A stretch of 64,000 nucleotides of DNA, from the NCBI RefSeq assembly GCF_030009775.1, contig NZ_JASCTH010000040.1, positions 1 to 64,000 of the forward strand, read 5' to 3'. A program made the translations under genes and the position numbers. The stretch is from Actinoplanes sandaracinus (GTDB lineage: Bacteria > Actinomycetota > Actinomycetes > Mycobacteriales > Micromonosporaceae). Under the pieces are notes generated by a model. It was not told where the DNA came from and did not search any database. It saw only the letters and a program-made list of their open reading frames with translations. How positions within the stretch are numbered: the stretch's first letter is position 1; every line of letters begins with the position of its first letter. Positions 1-9,289 of the stretch are shown in pieces.

Positions 1-1
1 C

Positions 2-109
2 CCCAAGCACGTCGAAGGTGCCCGGGCACGACTCAAACGCATGGTCAGCCGCGGAATCCTGATCGAGAACGAACCCGGAATATTCACTCTCGCCACGAAA
101 CGGACCTAA
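2..109 (+). CDS. C-terminal end of a winged-helix-like protein (partial)
   Basis: The window opens inside an open reading frame that ends at TAA 107-109. The last 35 residues include VEGARARLKRMVSRGILIEN, an amphipathic helix followed by a short beta-wing, as in winged-helix DNA-binding domains that end actinobacterial hypothetical or transposon-associated proteins. The start and most of the protein lie outside the window, so no function can be assigned. Reading frame and codon use look coding. Confidence 0.4.
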   Translation, partial: PKHVEGARARLKRMVSRGILIENEPGIFTLATKRT

Positions 110-455
110 TCTTTCCTACCGCCCTCTCAGCAGCACGGAATGGACACCGAAACGGGTGAATGGTACGGCGAGTGGTCGGCGGAGGACGTCGTCAGGACCG
201 CACTGGATCGCGCCGCCTATCCTGCTTGATCGAGCGGCAGTGTCAACGATCTTGGGCTTGCAGGCGTTCCTCGAACCATCACCATGACGGCAATCCGAAT
301 GCCAGCCCAGACGGAGATGGGTGTGGCGTTTGCCTGGCTTTCGGCCCGCCGTTCAAGCCCGGCGCGCATCTGGTCGATGATCGCCAGCTTCGCCAGCCGG
401 ACCTGTTGCCTGATCGTCGTAGGTGTCATTGCCTTGGCCAGCACCGACTCCCTGA
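110..455. other. Intergenic stretch, no confident gene
   Basis: No gene is well supported between the partial gene and the cutinase-like gene. A minus-strand frame 429-217 would encode about 70 residues starting MTPTTIRQQVRLAKL, with a helical, charged first half. It has no clear ribosome-binding site and no family I recognise, so it is not called. Confidence 0.4.
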
Positions 456-1610
456 TCACCTGCCAGGTCCGCGCTGGCACGTCAGGTGCACGGTGGCCGG
501 CTGGCTCTTGAGTCCGCCCTTGTCGTAGATCCACATCTGGACGTCGACCGCTTTTTGGTTCGGCTGGCCGCACGCGAGGTTGAAGGGGTAGTCCACGCGG
601 CCGGCTGACACGCGACCGTAGGAAGGACTGGAGAACGGGTGGCTTTCCGTGCCCGGCTGCCAGCTAAACCCGAACCCTTCCGCATCGCCGTTCACGTCGG
701 TGTAGTTGGCTCGCGCATAGACGAGCACACCCTCCTGGTAGGTGCTGGTACTCACGATCAGAGGGGCTTGCGGTTCGGACACGGGTGGTTCGTGCGCGGG
801 GAAGAGACCGGTCAGCCAGGTCGCGTAGGTGGCTAGGTGAGTGTGGTACCGGACATGTGCGCAGCTGCGGGAGTCTGGTTGGTACCTACACCAGGCTGTG
901 TCGTCCCACGTGAAGTTGCAGACCGGGTCGTCGGCCAGGCAGATAGTGGCTGCGTGGGGCAGGGTCGGTAACCTCTTCCTACCGGCCGCACCGTGGAGAT
1001 TCGGATCGAAGTCGCCCTCAGCGTAGGGGTCCGAGGGATCGAACATGGGGCTGGCATAGAGCACCACGGCCTTGACCCTGGTCCGGGCCTGTTTGGTGAG
1101 GGCTGGCTCGGCGGTGAGCCCAGGGTCGAGTGCGAGCTGGACGGCGTACGCGCCGAGTGAGTATCCGGATAGGACGAACTCCAGGTCGTCGCAGTCCGTG
1201 GCTGCGGCCTCGTTGAGCGCGCCGCGCAGCGCGAGTGCGCCAGCCGTCGCATTCTTTTCTGCGTCCTTCAGACTTTCGATGCTGACTGGCGGTGCGTGGT
1301 ACCTGATGGGCGTGCCGGTGACGAGGAGACCCTTGTCGGCCATCTCCTCGGTGAAGAACGTGAAGGTGGATCCGACCTCGGGCCCCATCTGCACGGCGGT
1401 GCTCCCGCCCTCCCCGCCCTGACCAGAGCCCTTCAGCCCGAAGAACTGGACGTCAGCGCAGTCGGCGGCGGCCCCAACGGTCCCGGCTCCGACCTGGGAA
1501 GGCGCGACCGCTGCGGTGGGGGACGCTGCGAGCACCATGACCGCCACAAGCGTGGCAATGCCTGCGGATCTCTGGCGCGGCTTCACGACTGTGATCGTTG
1601 CAGACGCCAA
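456..1610 (-). CDS. Secreted cutinase-family alpha/beta hydrolase
   Basis: 384 residues. An N-terminal signal peptide is visible: basic residues to about 15, hydrophobic core to 30, and AVA-type cleavage near 36. The mature domain starts CADVQFFGLKGSGQ, typical of actinobacterial cutinase/PE-PPE-like serine hydrolases, and carries the nucleophile elbow SGYSLGAYA with Ser151. A DDPVCNF segment and a downstream His-containing region fit the rest of the triad. Residues from about 285 form an extra beta-rich, Ig/PKD-like tail (YTDVNGDAEGF, CGQPNQKAVDVQMWIYD) that plain cutinases lack and that may bind a polymer or the cell surface. It probably cleaves esters outside the cell; the substrate is unknown. 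A small gene lies 34 bases upstream on the same strand and may share its transcript. Confidence 0.8.
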   Translation of the reverse strand: MASATITVVKPRQRSAGIATLVAVMVLAASPTAAVAPSQVGAGTVGAAADCADVQFFGLKGSGQGGEGGSTAVQMGPEVGSTFTFFTEEMADKGLLVTGTPIRYHAPPVSIESLKDAEKNATAGALALRGALNEAAATDCDDLEFVLSGYSLGAYAVQLALDPGLTAEPALTKQARTRVKAVVLYASPMFDPSDPYAEGDFDPNLHGAAGRKRLPTLPHAATICLADDPVCNFTWDDTAWCRYQPDSRSCAHVRYHTHLATYATWLTGLFPAHEPPVSEPQAPLIVSTSTYQEGVLVYARANYTDVNGDAEGFGFSWQPGTESHPFSSPSYGRVSAGRVDYPFNLACGQPNQKAVDVQMWIYDKGGLKSQPATVHLTCQRGPGR

Positions 1611-1644
1611 CGGGGGCGGAACGAGTTTGCCGTAAAAGGCGCCG

Positions 1645-1998
1645 TCACCGCCCCTTCTCCGTCGAGGCCGGCCAGAAGTTGCCTTCCCGCCGGAGGAAAC
1701 GCCGGTATTCGCCTTTTACATCCGGTTCTTCCTCGCCGGCGCTGTTCAACGCCGGAGGATCCGTGCAGGGGTCGGCCGGAGCGTCCGCAAAGTAATGGAC
1801 CGGCGTCGACTCTCGCAGGGCTTGCTCCTTGGCGCGGGCCAGCTCCTCCGGGGTGTATTCCCGGTTGCCTTCTTGCAGGATCTGCTCCCACGAGCGTGGG
1901 CGCGCATCTCCGACAGGAAGGCCAGCATTTACGGTCGGAGCCTGATATTCCCGGTCGGCAGGATCACCGCCGTCACGAGCTGATGCGGAGCTTGCCAT
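1645..1998 (-). CDS. Small hypothetical protein, possibly an exported protein with a damaged start
   Basis: 117 residues by the ATG at 1998. The body is hydrophilic, with the segment SWEQILQEGNREYTPEELAR and an acidic C-terminal half. I do not recognise the family. Reading the same frame upstream of the ATG gives RSRFRLVGVLA, which with the following MASSASA would make a good signal peptide, but a TGA precedes it and no start codon is available. An ATG one base out of frame sits exactly there, so a one-base deletion may have disconnected the signal peptide. The gene ends 34 bases before the cutinase-like gene and is probably cotranscribed with it. Confidence 0.5.
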   Translation of the reverse strand: MASSASARDGGDPADREYQAPTVNAGLPVGDARPRSWEQILQEGNREYTPEELARAKEQALRESTPVHYFADAPADPCTDPPALNSAGEEEPDVKGEYRRFLRREGNFWPASTEKGR

Positions 1999-2181
1999 CG
2001 CGAGTACGCCTACGAGGCGGAATCGGCTTCGTCATGACCGCGACTATAGCGGTACGACAAGCTGCGGTCGGGTTGAAGAATTTTTTGACGCCCGGGAAGT
2101 CGGTTGATCTTGACCTGCCGATCTTCAGCCTCCGACACCCGCCCGACCCCGTACGTACACCCTGGTGCGACAGCTCATGCC

Positions 2182-2415
2182 CTACCCGAACCGCGGTCGT
2201 CGTGGTTGAGGCGCCTCACGGGGTCCGGCCTCCCCCAGGGCGGAGGGGGTTGCCGCGGCGGGGTACCAGCCCGGCATGCGGATGCCGAGATTGCGGTACA
2301 GGGCGATCGTCTCGCCGTGGTGCAGCGTCATGGGCAGCCGCAGCGGCCCCTGGTGCAGGATCCGGTCCAGCACGGCCGTGGGGTCCCGGGGCCGGTCCCG
2401 GTCGAGCTCGGTCAT
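2182..2415 (-). CDS. Small conserved-looking hypothetical protein
   Basis: 77 residues. The ATG at 2415 is preceded on its strand by GGAAGGA about 6 bases upstream, a good ribosome-binding site. The core LHHGETIALYRNLGIRMPGW has a mixed hydrophobic/polar pattern typical of a folded small protein, and the last 20 residues are low-complexity and basic. I cannot name the family. A longer overlapping frame at 2216-2593 is Pro/Arg rich and is rejected as a shadow. Confidence 0.5.
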   Translation of the reverse strand: MTELDRDRPRDPTAVLDRILHQGPLRLPMTLHHGETIALYRNLGIRMPGWYPAAATPSALGEAGPREAPQPRRPRFG

Positions 2416-2647
2416 GAGGTTCCTTCCGGTTCGGCGGGCGAGGGTCAGGCTTCGGCGGCGCGGGTGTGGTGCTGCGGGTCGGCGGTCGGGGCCGTGGGCG
2501 GGTGATGGAGCTGGCGGTGCAGCGGGACGGACGCAGCTGGACCGTCTGGGCCGTCACCGCAGGCGGCGGCTGGCAGCCCACACCCCCACTCACTCCGCGG
2601 CCATCCGAGAGCGGATGGTCTGTGGCTCAGATCCGCGAGATACGGCT

Positions 2648-4069
2648 TTAGGTGCCCTTACGCCCCGCCCGCAAGACCTCGGCGAGCACGTTTAGGTCCG
2701 GCCCGCCGAAGGCGATAGTGAAACTCCCCGTCGCGGGAGGGCCGTCCGTGTTCGTTGCGGTGGCCTTCCATGTTGCCGTCACCGGCGCGGTCCGGGTGGC
2801 CGGGATCAGCACCGACACGTGCTTGGTGAGCACGTGGATCTGTTCTGGCCGTAGATCCACCGGAGCGAACCGCAGCCTGAAGCCGCCTCCCCGCTCGATC
2901 GTCACAGATGGCGGGTGTGCTGTCGCCGAGCGGACGTTGGAGAGTGTGCCGTACGAGTGGATGGAATCCAGCATTGAGGACATCGGCAGATTCCACGGCC
3001 CCCAGCGACGTGGTGGGTGAGGCAGCAATTCGTCTAGGTTGAGGCCCTCAGTAGCTGGCTCGAACTCAGCGGCATCGGCTTCACCGGCGACGTAGAGCTC
3101 AACCAGAACCTTCTCGTAGTTGCGCGTGGACCGGTTAGCGAGCACAAACCTCGGCGGCAAGACAAAATTTGCAGCCGCGGTGCGCATTATGTCGGGCCAG
3201 GCCGCGCGGACGTCCTCAAGGTAGGCGTTCACGGCGGATTGGTACTCCGCCGGTGAGCGCTTCTCCCGCATCCGGGTTGGGCCGAGCCCGTACGAGCTGC
3301 TCTCGTCAGCGAACGTGGCGAACAGGCCTGTTGACGGGCGTGCGCGAGACGACTGCTGCTGTTCCTCGATGATGGGCGCCATGAGTTCGTCCCTCTTAAA
3401 CCCCAGGAACTGATCAAGTTGGCTTGAATCCCATCCGTACCGGCTCAACGGTGAGGTGGTCTCAATGTCGACCGCGAGGTCCAGCCCCTCGGGTGCACGA
3501 GTAGCCCGCCGGTCCCCGAGTCTGGTGACCTCAACGTGGCCGGCCGGGGCGGACTTCGCTAGCTTCCGCACGAAGATGGCGCCGTTGGAGATGGTCCGCG
3601 GTTCCTTACCCTGTACCGACGACTGAACCTGAATCTCTTTCCGGAATGTATGAATGGGATCGCCCCACTGCGGCGGCCCGATCTCGATGATCAGGATCTT
3701 CTTGCCGCGGTACTGCGTCCAGTGCGGCAGCCACACCGGCCCGTCAGCGCCAACGTATGGACTGATCAGGTTGTCTAGATCCGCATTGTCGACGGCTTCA
3801 ACGCCAGTTACGTTTCCGGGTTCGATGCCGATGAGCAGGATCCCGATGCCTCCGACGGCCCGCGCCGCGCGGTCGGGGTCACGGTTCGCCATGGCGATGA
3901 TGGCCTTAGCGACGACCGTGGCCATCTGTTCCTTCGAGCGCAGGTCGAGCGTCGACTTCCACTCCAGCCAGTCCTGCTCATCGCTCGGATCGGCAGCGAA
4001 CACCGCCTCCAGTACGGCCGACCAGTCGCTGATCCGCACTGGTCGGTGACTGGTGTCCATGTTCAGCAT
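2648..4069 (-). CDS. AlbA_2 (Schlafen-like) domain protein
   Basis: 473 residues from the ATG at 4069; an upstream GTG at 4132 and an ATG at 4060 are alternatives. The N-terminal third has the AlbA_2/Schlafen signature: DWLEWKSTLDL (the E-x-K core), then GIGILLIGIEPGNVTGVEAV, then a strand region with KKILIIEIGPP. Such domains occur in putative nucleic-acid-binding regulators and in some phage-defence proteins. The C-terminal part (from about 230) has no domain I recognise and ends in beta-rich sequence. The divergent neighbour is a large HEAT-repeat protein, so the two could form a functional pair, but only position supports this. Confidence 0.7.
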   Translation of the reverse strand: MLNMDTSHRPVRISDWSAVLEAVFAADPSDEQDWLEWKSTLDLRSKEQMATVVAKAIIAMANRDPDRAARAVGGIGILLIGIEPGNVTGVEAVDNADLDNLISPYVGADGPVWLPHWTQYRGKKILIIEIGPPQWGDPIHTFRKEIQVQSSVQGKEPRTISNGAIFVRKLAKSAPAGHVEVTRLGDRRATRAPEGLDLAVDIETTSPLSRYGWDSSQLDQFLGFKRDELMAPIIEEQQQSSRARPSTGLFATFADESSSYGLGPTRMREKRSPAEYQSAVNAYLEDVRAAWPDIMRTAAANFVLPPRFVLANRSTRNYEKVLVELYVAGEADAAEFEPATEGLNLDELLPHPPRRWGPWNLPMSSMLDSIHSYGTLSNVRSATAHPPSVTIERGGGFRLRFAPVDLRPEQIHVLTKHVSVLIPATRTAPVTATWKATATNTDGPPATGSFTIAFGGPDLNVLAEVLRAGRKGT

Positions 4070-4382
4070 GGATGCACGGTACCGGCAGGGGCCGACTGCT
4101 AGACGGATTTGCGATCCAACGGCAATCACCACCGTCGCGGACGTAGATCACTGCAATCGAGCCTAGGGTGCGTCCTGCACTCTCTCCGCGGCCGCTGGTC
4201 CGAGGGCGGGGTCAGTTGCCGACAGCTATGGGCGTTGCTACGAACCTCGCGGTCGTGGCCGATGCCGGAAGGCGTACGTCGCGGAAAGCCGTGGTCATGT
4301 CCATCGTGCCAGGCTCCGGCAGCCGCGGCGCGCAAGGCGGAGTGGGAGGCGCGGGACCGGCGGTGGGCAAGCTCCACTCGAT

Positions 4383-4398
4383 TAGGCTCCCGGCTGTG
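4383..4398 (+). promoter_or_regulatory. -10 box placed for a leaderless GTG start
   Basis: TAGGCT at 4383-4388 fits the actinobacterial TANNNT -10 pattern. It ends 7 bases before GTG 4396, exactly where transcription would begin. No Shine-Dalgarno is visible before that GTG, so a leaderless transcript is likely. The -35 is weak. Confidence 0.45.
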
Positions 4399-6384
4399 TT
4401 CATAGGGCTGGATGACATCGACTGGGAGTCGCTGGAGCACGCCTACGGCTCGGCGGAGGACGTGCCGGGGTGGGTGCGCGGCCTGGTCGACTCCGACCCG
4501 GCGGTTCGGGAGGAATCCCTGGACGCCCTGTACGGCGCCGTCCACCACCAGGGCGACGTCTACGACTCCACAGTCGCGGCGGTGCCGTACCTGATCGAGG
4601 CCCTGAGCAGGCCGGGCCTACCCGGCAGGAACGGTATCGCGGAGCTCCTCGCCAGCATCGCCGAGCTGGGCGAGTGGCCGGACGAGACGGAACTGGACGA
4701 GTACAGGGCCGAGATGCTTCGCCACGCCATGCAGGCCCACGCGCTCGCCGCGGCGGCGACACCGGTTCTGGTTCCGCTCGTCGACGACCCCGACCCGGCG
4801 GTGCGGGCCGCCGCACCGCAACTTCTCGTCGCCGTGGCAGCGGCGACTACCGATCTCGCCGGCCTGTTCATCGACCTGCTCGGCACCGAGGACGACGCCG
4901 ACGTCCGGAAGGGCCTGTTCGACGCCCTGGGCAGCCTGAAACTCGGGGACGCCGCGATCGGTCACCTGCTCGGCCTGGCCCGATCCGCGCCGGCGTCTAC
5001 CGGGCTGGCCGCCCTGATCGCCGTGGCCCGCAACGACCCGCACCGGGTCCCTCTCGACGGCGTGCTGGATCTCATCGTCCGGGCCTACTCCGAGGAAAGT
5101 CCCGCCGCCGAGCCGGCCGGCTTCCGGACCGACACCCTGGTCGGATCGGTCCGGTTGATGCGGGAGGAAGCGGCCGCGGGACGCCGTGCGCCACACTGCG
5201 CGCGCATGGTCGAGGACCTGACGGATCCGCTCGCCTCACGCGTGGCGGACCGGATCGCGATCGTCACCCCGCTGCTCGCCTCGCCCCACGACGATCTCGC
5301 CGGCGACGCCCTGTTCGCCGCGAACAAACTGATCGAACGGTGGCGTGGGGACTACCGGGAGGTGGTGACCCGGATCGCCGGGTTGCTCGACCGCTCACCG
5401 CGCCAGGCCGAACGGGCCGCCAGCATGTTGAGACATTGGGGGCCGGTCGCTGCGCCCGCCGCGGAGGCAGCCGCCCGGCACCTGGCCGACCTCGACGCCC
5501 AACCGTGGCAGGACGGGCAACCCTCCTGGAGTGTCTCGGGGCTGCATCCGTACATCGAGATTTTGGCCGCGCTCGGCGACGAACGGGCCCTACCGCTGCT
5601 GCTGACCGCGCTACGGCTGCCGCGACGCCCGTACGACATCGGATTCAAGCTCGCCCACTATGCCGAGCACGCCGACCGGATCACCGCCGCGATCGTGCCC
5701 CGCCTTCCGGTCCTCCGGGCCGGCGAACGGACACCTGACGAGTGGAGCGCATTCCAGTACGCGCTGCGGGCCTTCGGCCCGGCCGCCGCCCCGGCCGTGC
5801 CCCGCCTGCTCGCCTCACCACTGCAGGACGACTCCGCGGTCACGCTCGGCCGGATCGGCCCAGCCGCGGCAGAGGCGCTGCCTACCCTCCGGGTGGCCGC
5901 GACTGGCGACGATCCTCGGCTGGCCGTCGCGGCGGCCGGGGCGCTATGGCGCATCGACCGGTCGCTGGAGGCCCTGCCGCTGCTGACGGCGCACCTGGAT
6001 GGCCCGGCCGCGGACCAGGCGCTCGGGGAGCTCGCCGAGATGGGCTCCGCCGCCGTCCAGGCCGCCCCGCTGGTCGCGACCTACCTCGACGCGCCGCCGC
6101 AACGGCACTGGTGGACACCCACGCGCGCCGCGATCGCGTTGTGGCAGCTCACCGGCGAGGCCGCTCAGGTGACGCCGGTCCTGACCGGCGCCTGGCACGG
6201 CAATCCACACACACGCACGACAATCGCCGAGGCGGCCACCGGCACGCTGGCGGCGGCGCTGCAACCCCTGTTCCGCGCCGAACTCACGGCGGACCGACGG
6301 TCGAATACCTCCGCCAACGTGTGGTCAAGCGCTCAGGTCACCGACGACGAGCGGCTGCTGCACCTTTGCCAGACTCTGGTCTGA
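4396..6384 (+). CDS. Large HEAT-repeat protein
   Basis: 662 residues from GTG 4396. The frame stays open about 230 bases further upstream, but the upstream residues are low-complexity, and the family usually begins with a GLDDIDW...HAYGSAEDVP segment, seen here at residues 4-25. The protein is a chain of paired helices (HEAT/Armadillo-like) with recurrent DPDPAVRAAAPQLLVAVA and GPAAAPAVPRLL units through its whole length. HEAT solenoids serve as protein-protein scaffolds, and no catalytic motif is visible. Its partner is unknown; the divergent AlbA_2 protein is the nearest candidate. Confidence 0.8.
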   Translation: MFIGLDDIDWESLEHAYGSAEDVPGWVRGLVDSDPAVREESLDALYGAVHHQGDVYDSTVAAVPYLIEALSRPGLPGRNGIAELLASIAELGEWPDETELDEYRAEMLRHAMQAHALAAAATPVLVPLVDDPDPAVRAAAPQLLVAVAAATTDLAGLFIDLLGTEDDADVRKGLFDALGSLKLGDAAIGHLLGLARSAPASTGLAALIAVARNDPHRVPLDGVLDLIVRAYSEESPAAEPAGFRTDTLVGSVRLMREEAAAGRRAPHCARMVEDLTDPLASRVADRIAIVTPLLASPHDDLAGDALFAANKLIERWRGDYREVVTRIAGLLDRSPRQAERAASMLRHWGPVAAPAAEAAARHLADLDAQPWQDGQPSWSVSGLHPYIEILAALGDERALPLLLTALRLPRRPYDIGFKLAHYAEHADRITAAIVPRLPVLRAGERTPDEWSAFQYALRAFGPAAAPAVPRLLASPLQDDSAVTLGRIGPAAAEALPTLRVAATGDDPRLAVAAAGALWRIDRSLEALPLLTAHLDGPAADQALGELAEMGSAAVQAAPLVATYLDAPPQRHWWTPTRAAIALWQLTGEAAQVTPVLTGAWHGNPHTRTTIAEAATGTLAAALQPLFRAELTADRRSNTSANVWSSAQVTDDERLLHLCQTLV

Positions 6385-6786
6385 GCCGGCTCCCCAGGGT
6401 CCTGCATGGTTCCTCTCGAAACAGCGTGCCTCGATATGTGCAGCAGGCACACGCCGCAACGTAGAGCAATCATTGGACCTGGTAGAGGCGCTAATCCGCG
6501 ACAGTTGAATAGGCGCTCTCACCAGTCTTGAGGGCCGCCTACCACCGGGACACGTTCCCGGAATTCGTGGATGAGTGCCGCCGGTCAGGGGCGTCTGCTT
6601 TCTGCCTAGAATCCTAGGATGCTTTAGCGATCGTGCGGCAAGCCGCACTGAATAAACCCTGAAAAGACGGCTTCGCCGACGACCACAAAAGAACTGATTT
6701 CAGGACCACGACTGACGATCTCGTGAGAACTAGTGCCTGGCCTGGTCAGAGGGGGTCGAACCGTTGATCAATCGCCGCGAGCCGAC
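6385..6786. other. Intergenic stretch without a gene
   Basis: About 400 bases between the HEAT gene and the kinase-like gene, of somewhat lower GC than its surroundings. Frames here are short or run antisense into the HEAT gene. Apart from the terminator at its right edge I see no feature. Confidence 0.5.
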
Positions 6787-6839
6787 CGCGTTTCCCGTCC
6801 GCCGGCCCGAGCAATCCCGGCCGGCGGACGGGAAGCGCG
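6787..6839 (-). terminator. Strong stem-loop just past the kinase-like gene
   Basis: A perfect 16-bp stem pairs 6792-6807 with 6819-6834 around an 11-base loop, with four further pairs at the outer ends (6787-6790 with 6836-6839). It begins 1-2 bases beyond the stop of the minus-strand gene at 6841, as expected for a rho-independent, T-poor actinobacterial terminator. Confidence 0.75.
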
Positions 6840-6840
6840 G

Positions 6841-7527
6841 TCAGTGGTTCAGAGTCTCCCAGACCGGATGCTGGGGCTCGTCGTTGTGCACGACGATGTC
6901 GACGTGATCGGTCGGGTGGACCGTAGCGAAATAGAACTGCTGGGAGGGGATGTAACGCCTGCGCCAGCGCCGTTCGACTTCGGGTCGAGATGACACCCGG
7001 CGTTCTCGGATCACGGCACGATCCACGGTGTTCTCGAGCGCGGTCGACACGAAGATGCGCAGATCCCACCGATCGATCAGTTCCGGGCGCATGAGGAAGA
7101 CACCGTCGAAGATCAGCACGGCGTCGGCGGGGGCGGTCGTGACCGGCGGGGACAGCACAGTGTCCGCGATGTGGTCGTAGGCCGCGTCCTGGAAGCGTCG
7201 GTCTCCGCCCGGGCCGAGGGGATCGAGCAGGACCCGGTTCAGCGTGTCGTGGTCGTGGGCGTCGAGGTAGCAGCCTTCGGCCGAGTACTCGCCGCGCGGG
7301 TAGCGCTGTGCTCGCGGGACGAGGAAGTCGTCGATCGTCGCGCGGATGACGTTGCGGCCCTGTGTGCGCAAGGCGGCGGCCAGCTCGTCGGCGAGCGTGG
7401 TCTTGCCTGCGGCGGGCGGTCCGTCGATGGCGACCCGTGTCGGGTGTGGTGCGGTGACGGACCCGGCCAGCTGGGCCAGGTGGCCGATCATCTCGTCGCG
7501 GGTGCCTTGGTCCATGTGCTGCCTCAT
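6841..7527 (-). CDS. Uridine kinase-like P-loop phosphotransferase
   Basis: 228 residues. The Walker A motif GPPAAGKTT is at 36-44, followed by DDFLVPRAQRYPRGEYSAEG, which matches the substrate-binding region of uridine kinase/phosphoribulokinase-family proteins, then AVLIFDGVFLMRPEL and RERRVSSRPEVERRW (lid arginines). Members phosphorylate nucleosides or related small molecules with ATP in the cytoplasm, but this actinobacterial branch has no proven substrate. A second ATG at residue 5 could be the true start. A terminator follows directly. Confidence 0.75.
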   Translation of the reverse strand: MRQHMDQGTRDEMIGHLAQLAGSVTAPHPTRVAIDGPPAAGKTTLADELAAALRTQGRNVIRATIDDFLVPRAQRYPRGEYSAEGCYLDAHDHDTLNRVLLDPLGPGGDRRFQDAAYDHIADTVLSPPVTTAPADAVLIFDGVFLMRPELIDRWDLRIFVSTALENTVDRAVIRERRVSSRPEVERRWRRRYIPSQQFYFATVHPTDHVDIVVHNDEPQHPVWETLNH

Positions 7528-7566
7528 CCTGTTCTCGCGGGCTTGAACGGTGCCGGAGCCTGGGCG

Positions 7567-8094
7567 TCAGGTCGATCCCGGGTGCGGTTCAGGGCCGGCC
7601 GGCCGGCGGAGCATGCGGATCTCTCGTACGCCGTCCTCGATCTGGCCGGCGCCGTCGGGGGCGAAGCCGTGCTTGCGGTAGAACGCTTGCGCGCGGGGGT
7701 TCGGGTCGGCGACCCACAGCGCTGCCGGTTCGTGCGGGTCGAGGACCGCGTTGAGCAGGGCCGGCCCGGTGCCGGTGCCGTGGTCGCTGGCGTAGACGTA
7801 GAGCACGTAGAGCTGGCGGGTCCATGTCGGCGTGGTGTCCAGGGGTGGGCCTGACATGGCGATGCCGACGAGTCGGCCGTCGCGTTCGGCGACGGCGATG
7901 CGGTTGTCGCGGTACCGCTCGTCGCTGAGTGCGGCGGTCCAGAACCGGTTGCGGGCGGTGAGGAGGGCGGGGTCGTCGAGGACGGCGTCGGGCATGAGTC
8001 CCCGGTATGTCTGCTGCCAGCAGCGCACGTTGACGTGTGCCATGTGTGGGGCGTCGTCGGCCCGGGCCGGGCGCACGGTCGCTGGGGTGCTCAT
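7567..8094 (-). CDS. GNAT-family N-acetyltransferase
   Basis: 175 residues with the GNAT layout: an N-terminal VRPARADDAPHMAHVNVRCW helix, central strands (LYVLYVYASDHGTGTGPALL, a variant acetyl-CoA pyrophosphate loop) and the C-terminal AQAFYRKHGFAPDGA motif. It transfers an acetyl group from acetyl-CoA to an amine; the acceptor is unknown. It lies 39 bases downstream of the 8162 gene group on the same strand but is not an obvious part of the siderophore operon. Confidence 0.8.
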   Translation of the reverse strand: MSTPATVRPARADDAPHMAHVNVRCWQQTYRGLMPDAVLDDPALLTARNRFWTAALSDERYRDNRIAVAERDGRLVGIAMSGPPLDTTPTWTRQLYVLYVYASDHGTGTGPALLNAVLDPHEPAALWVADPNPRAQAFYRKHGFAPDGAGQIEDGVREIRMLRRPAGPEPHPGST

Positions 8095-8161
8095 GGCCGC
8101 ATCGTAGGCCTGGGTGTGGTGTGGGGCGTACCGAGGTTGATCGGGGTTTGTCGATGGTGGG

Positions 8162-9289
8162 TCAGAGGGTGATGAAGGTGGGTGGGTCGTGGCGGAGGAA
8201 GTCGTGGTGGGAGATGTCCCAGCCGTAGGCGCCGGCGCGGGCGAAGAGCAGGATGTCGCCGGCGCGCAGGTGGGTGACGTGTTGGCCGCGGGCGAGGACG
8301 TCGCGGGGGGTGCAGAGTTCGCCGACGGCGTCGATGTGGGTGTTGTGGATTTCGGGGCGGGGGTAGGGGTGGGGCCAGTCGTCGATGGGGATGACGGTGA
8401 AGGGGTGGGAGTAGCCCCAGGCGGCGGGGAGCCGGAAGTGGTGGGTGCCGCCGCGGAGGACGGCGAAGGTGCGGCCGTGGGTGGTTTTGAGGTCGAGGAC
8501 TTCGGCGGCGTACCAGCCGGCGTCGGCGGTGAGGTATCGGCCGGGTTCGAGGATGAGTTCGAGGCCGTCGGGGACGGTGACGGTGGACAGCGGGGTCAGG
8601 TCGATGGAGCGGTCGGTGTGGTAGTCGATGCCGAGGCCGCCGCCGGCGTTGACCACGCGCAGGTCGATGTGGTGTGCCGAGGCGGTTTGCTGTGACCAGG
8701 TGATGGCGTCGGTGAGGAAGGTGGCGTGGGCGGGGCCGTCGAGGTTGTTGGAGACGCCGTGCAGGTGGAAGCCGATGACGCGCAGGCCGGTGGGGAGGGT
8801 GGCGAGGACGTCGGGGAGTTGGTGTTCGTCGATGCCGAAGGGGGTGGGGGTGCCGGTCATGGTGTGGCTGCCGGTGAGGGGGGTGGTGGCGCGGTTGATG
8901 CGCAGGCAGATGTCGCCGTGGAGGCCGAGGGCGGCGAGGCGGCGCAGTTCGTGGGGGCTTTCGACGTTGAGGAGGGCTCCGGCGTGGACGGCGGCGGCGA
9001 GTTCGGTGTCGGTTTTGGCGGGGCCGCCGAAGGCGATGCGGCGGGCTCCGGCTTGGAGGGCGAGGGCGAGTTCTCCGCCGGAGGCGACTTCGAGGCCGTC
9101 GCAGGTTTGGGCGAGGGTGTGGACGACGTCGGGGTGGCCGTTGGCTTTCACGGCGTACAGCAGGGTGGTGTTGGCCGGGAGGGCGGCTCGCAGTTGTGCG
9201 GTGCGGGTGCGCAGCGCGGTCGTGTCGTAGAGGTAGGCGCAGCGTGGTGTGGGGAGCCGGTGGAGGGCGGCGGTGAGGTGGTCAGCCAT
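8162..9289 (-). CDS. PLP-dependent decarboxylase of the siderophore operon
   Basis: 375 residues, alanine-racemase-like fold (fold type III) of the diaminopimelate/ornithine decarboxylase family. The Schiff-base lysine is in LLYAVKANGHP (Lys48), the PLP-phosphate loop is near VVNAGGGLGIDY, and EPGRYLTADAG and the late GELCTPRDVLA segment complete the active site. In NIS siderophore clusters, homologues such as SbnH and PvsE decarboxylate an amino-acid-citrate intermediate to give the diamine or ethanolamine part. Its start overlaps the upstream synthetase stop by 8 bases, so translation is coupled. This context supports a role in siderophore assembly rather than lysine synthesis. Confidence 0.8.
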   Translation of the reverse strand: MADHLTAALHRLPTPRCAYLYDTTALRTRTAQLRAALPANTTLLYAVKANGHPDVVHTLAQTCDGLEVASGGELALALQAGARRIAFGGPAKTDTELAAAVHAGALLNVESPHELRRLAALGLHGDICLRINRATTPLTGSHTMTGTPTPFGIDEHQLPDVLATLPTGLRVIGFHLHGVSNNLDGPAHATFLTDAITWSQQTASAHHIDLRVVNAGGGLGIDYHTDRSIDLTPLSTVTVPDGLELILEPGRYLTADAGWYAAEVLDLKTTHGRTFAVLRGGTHHFRLPAAWGYSHPFTVIPIDDWPHPYPRPEIHNTHIDAVGELCTPRDVLARGQHVTHLRAGDILLFARAGAYGWDISHHDFLRHDPPTFITL

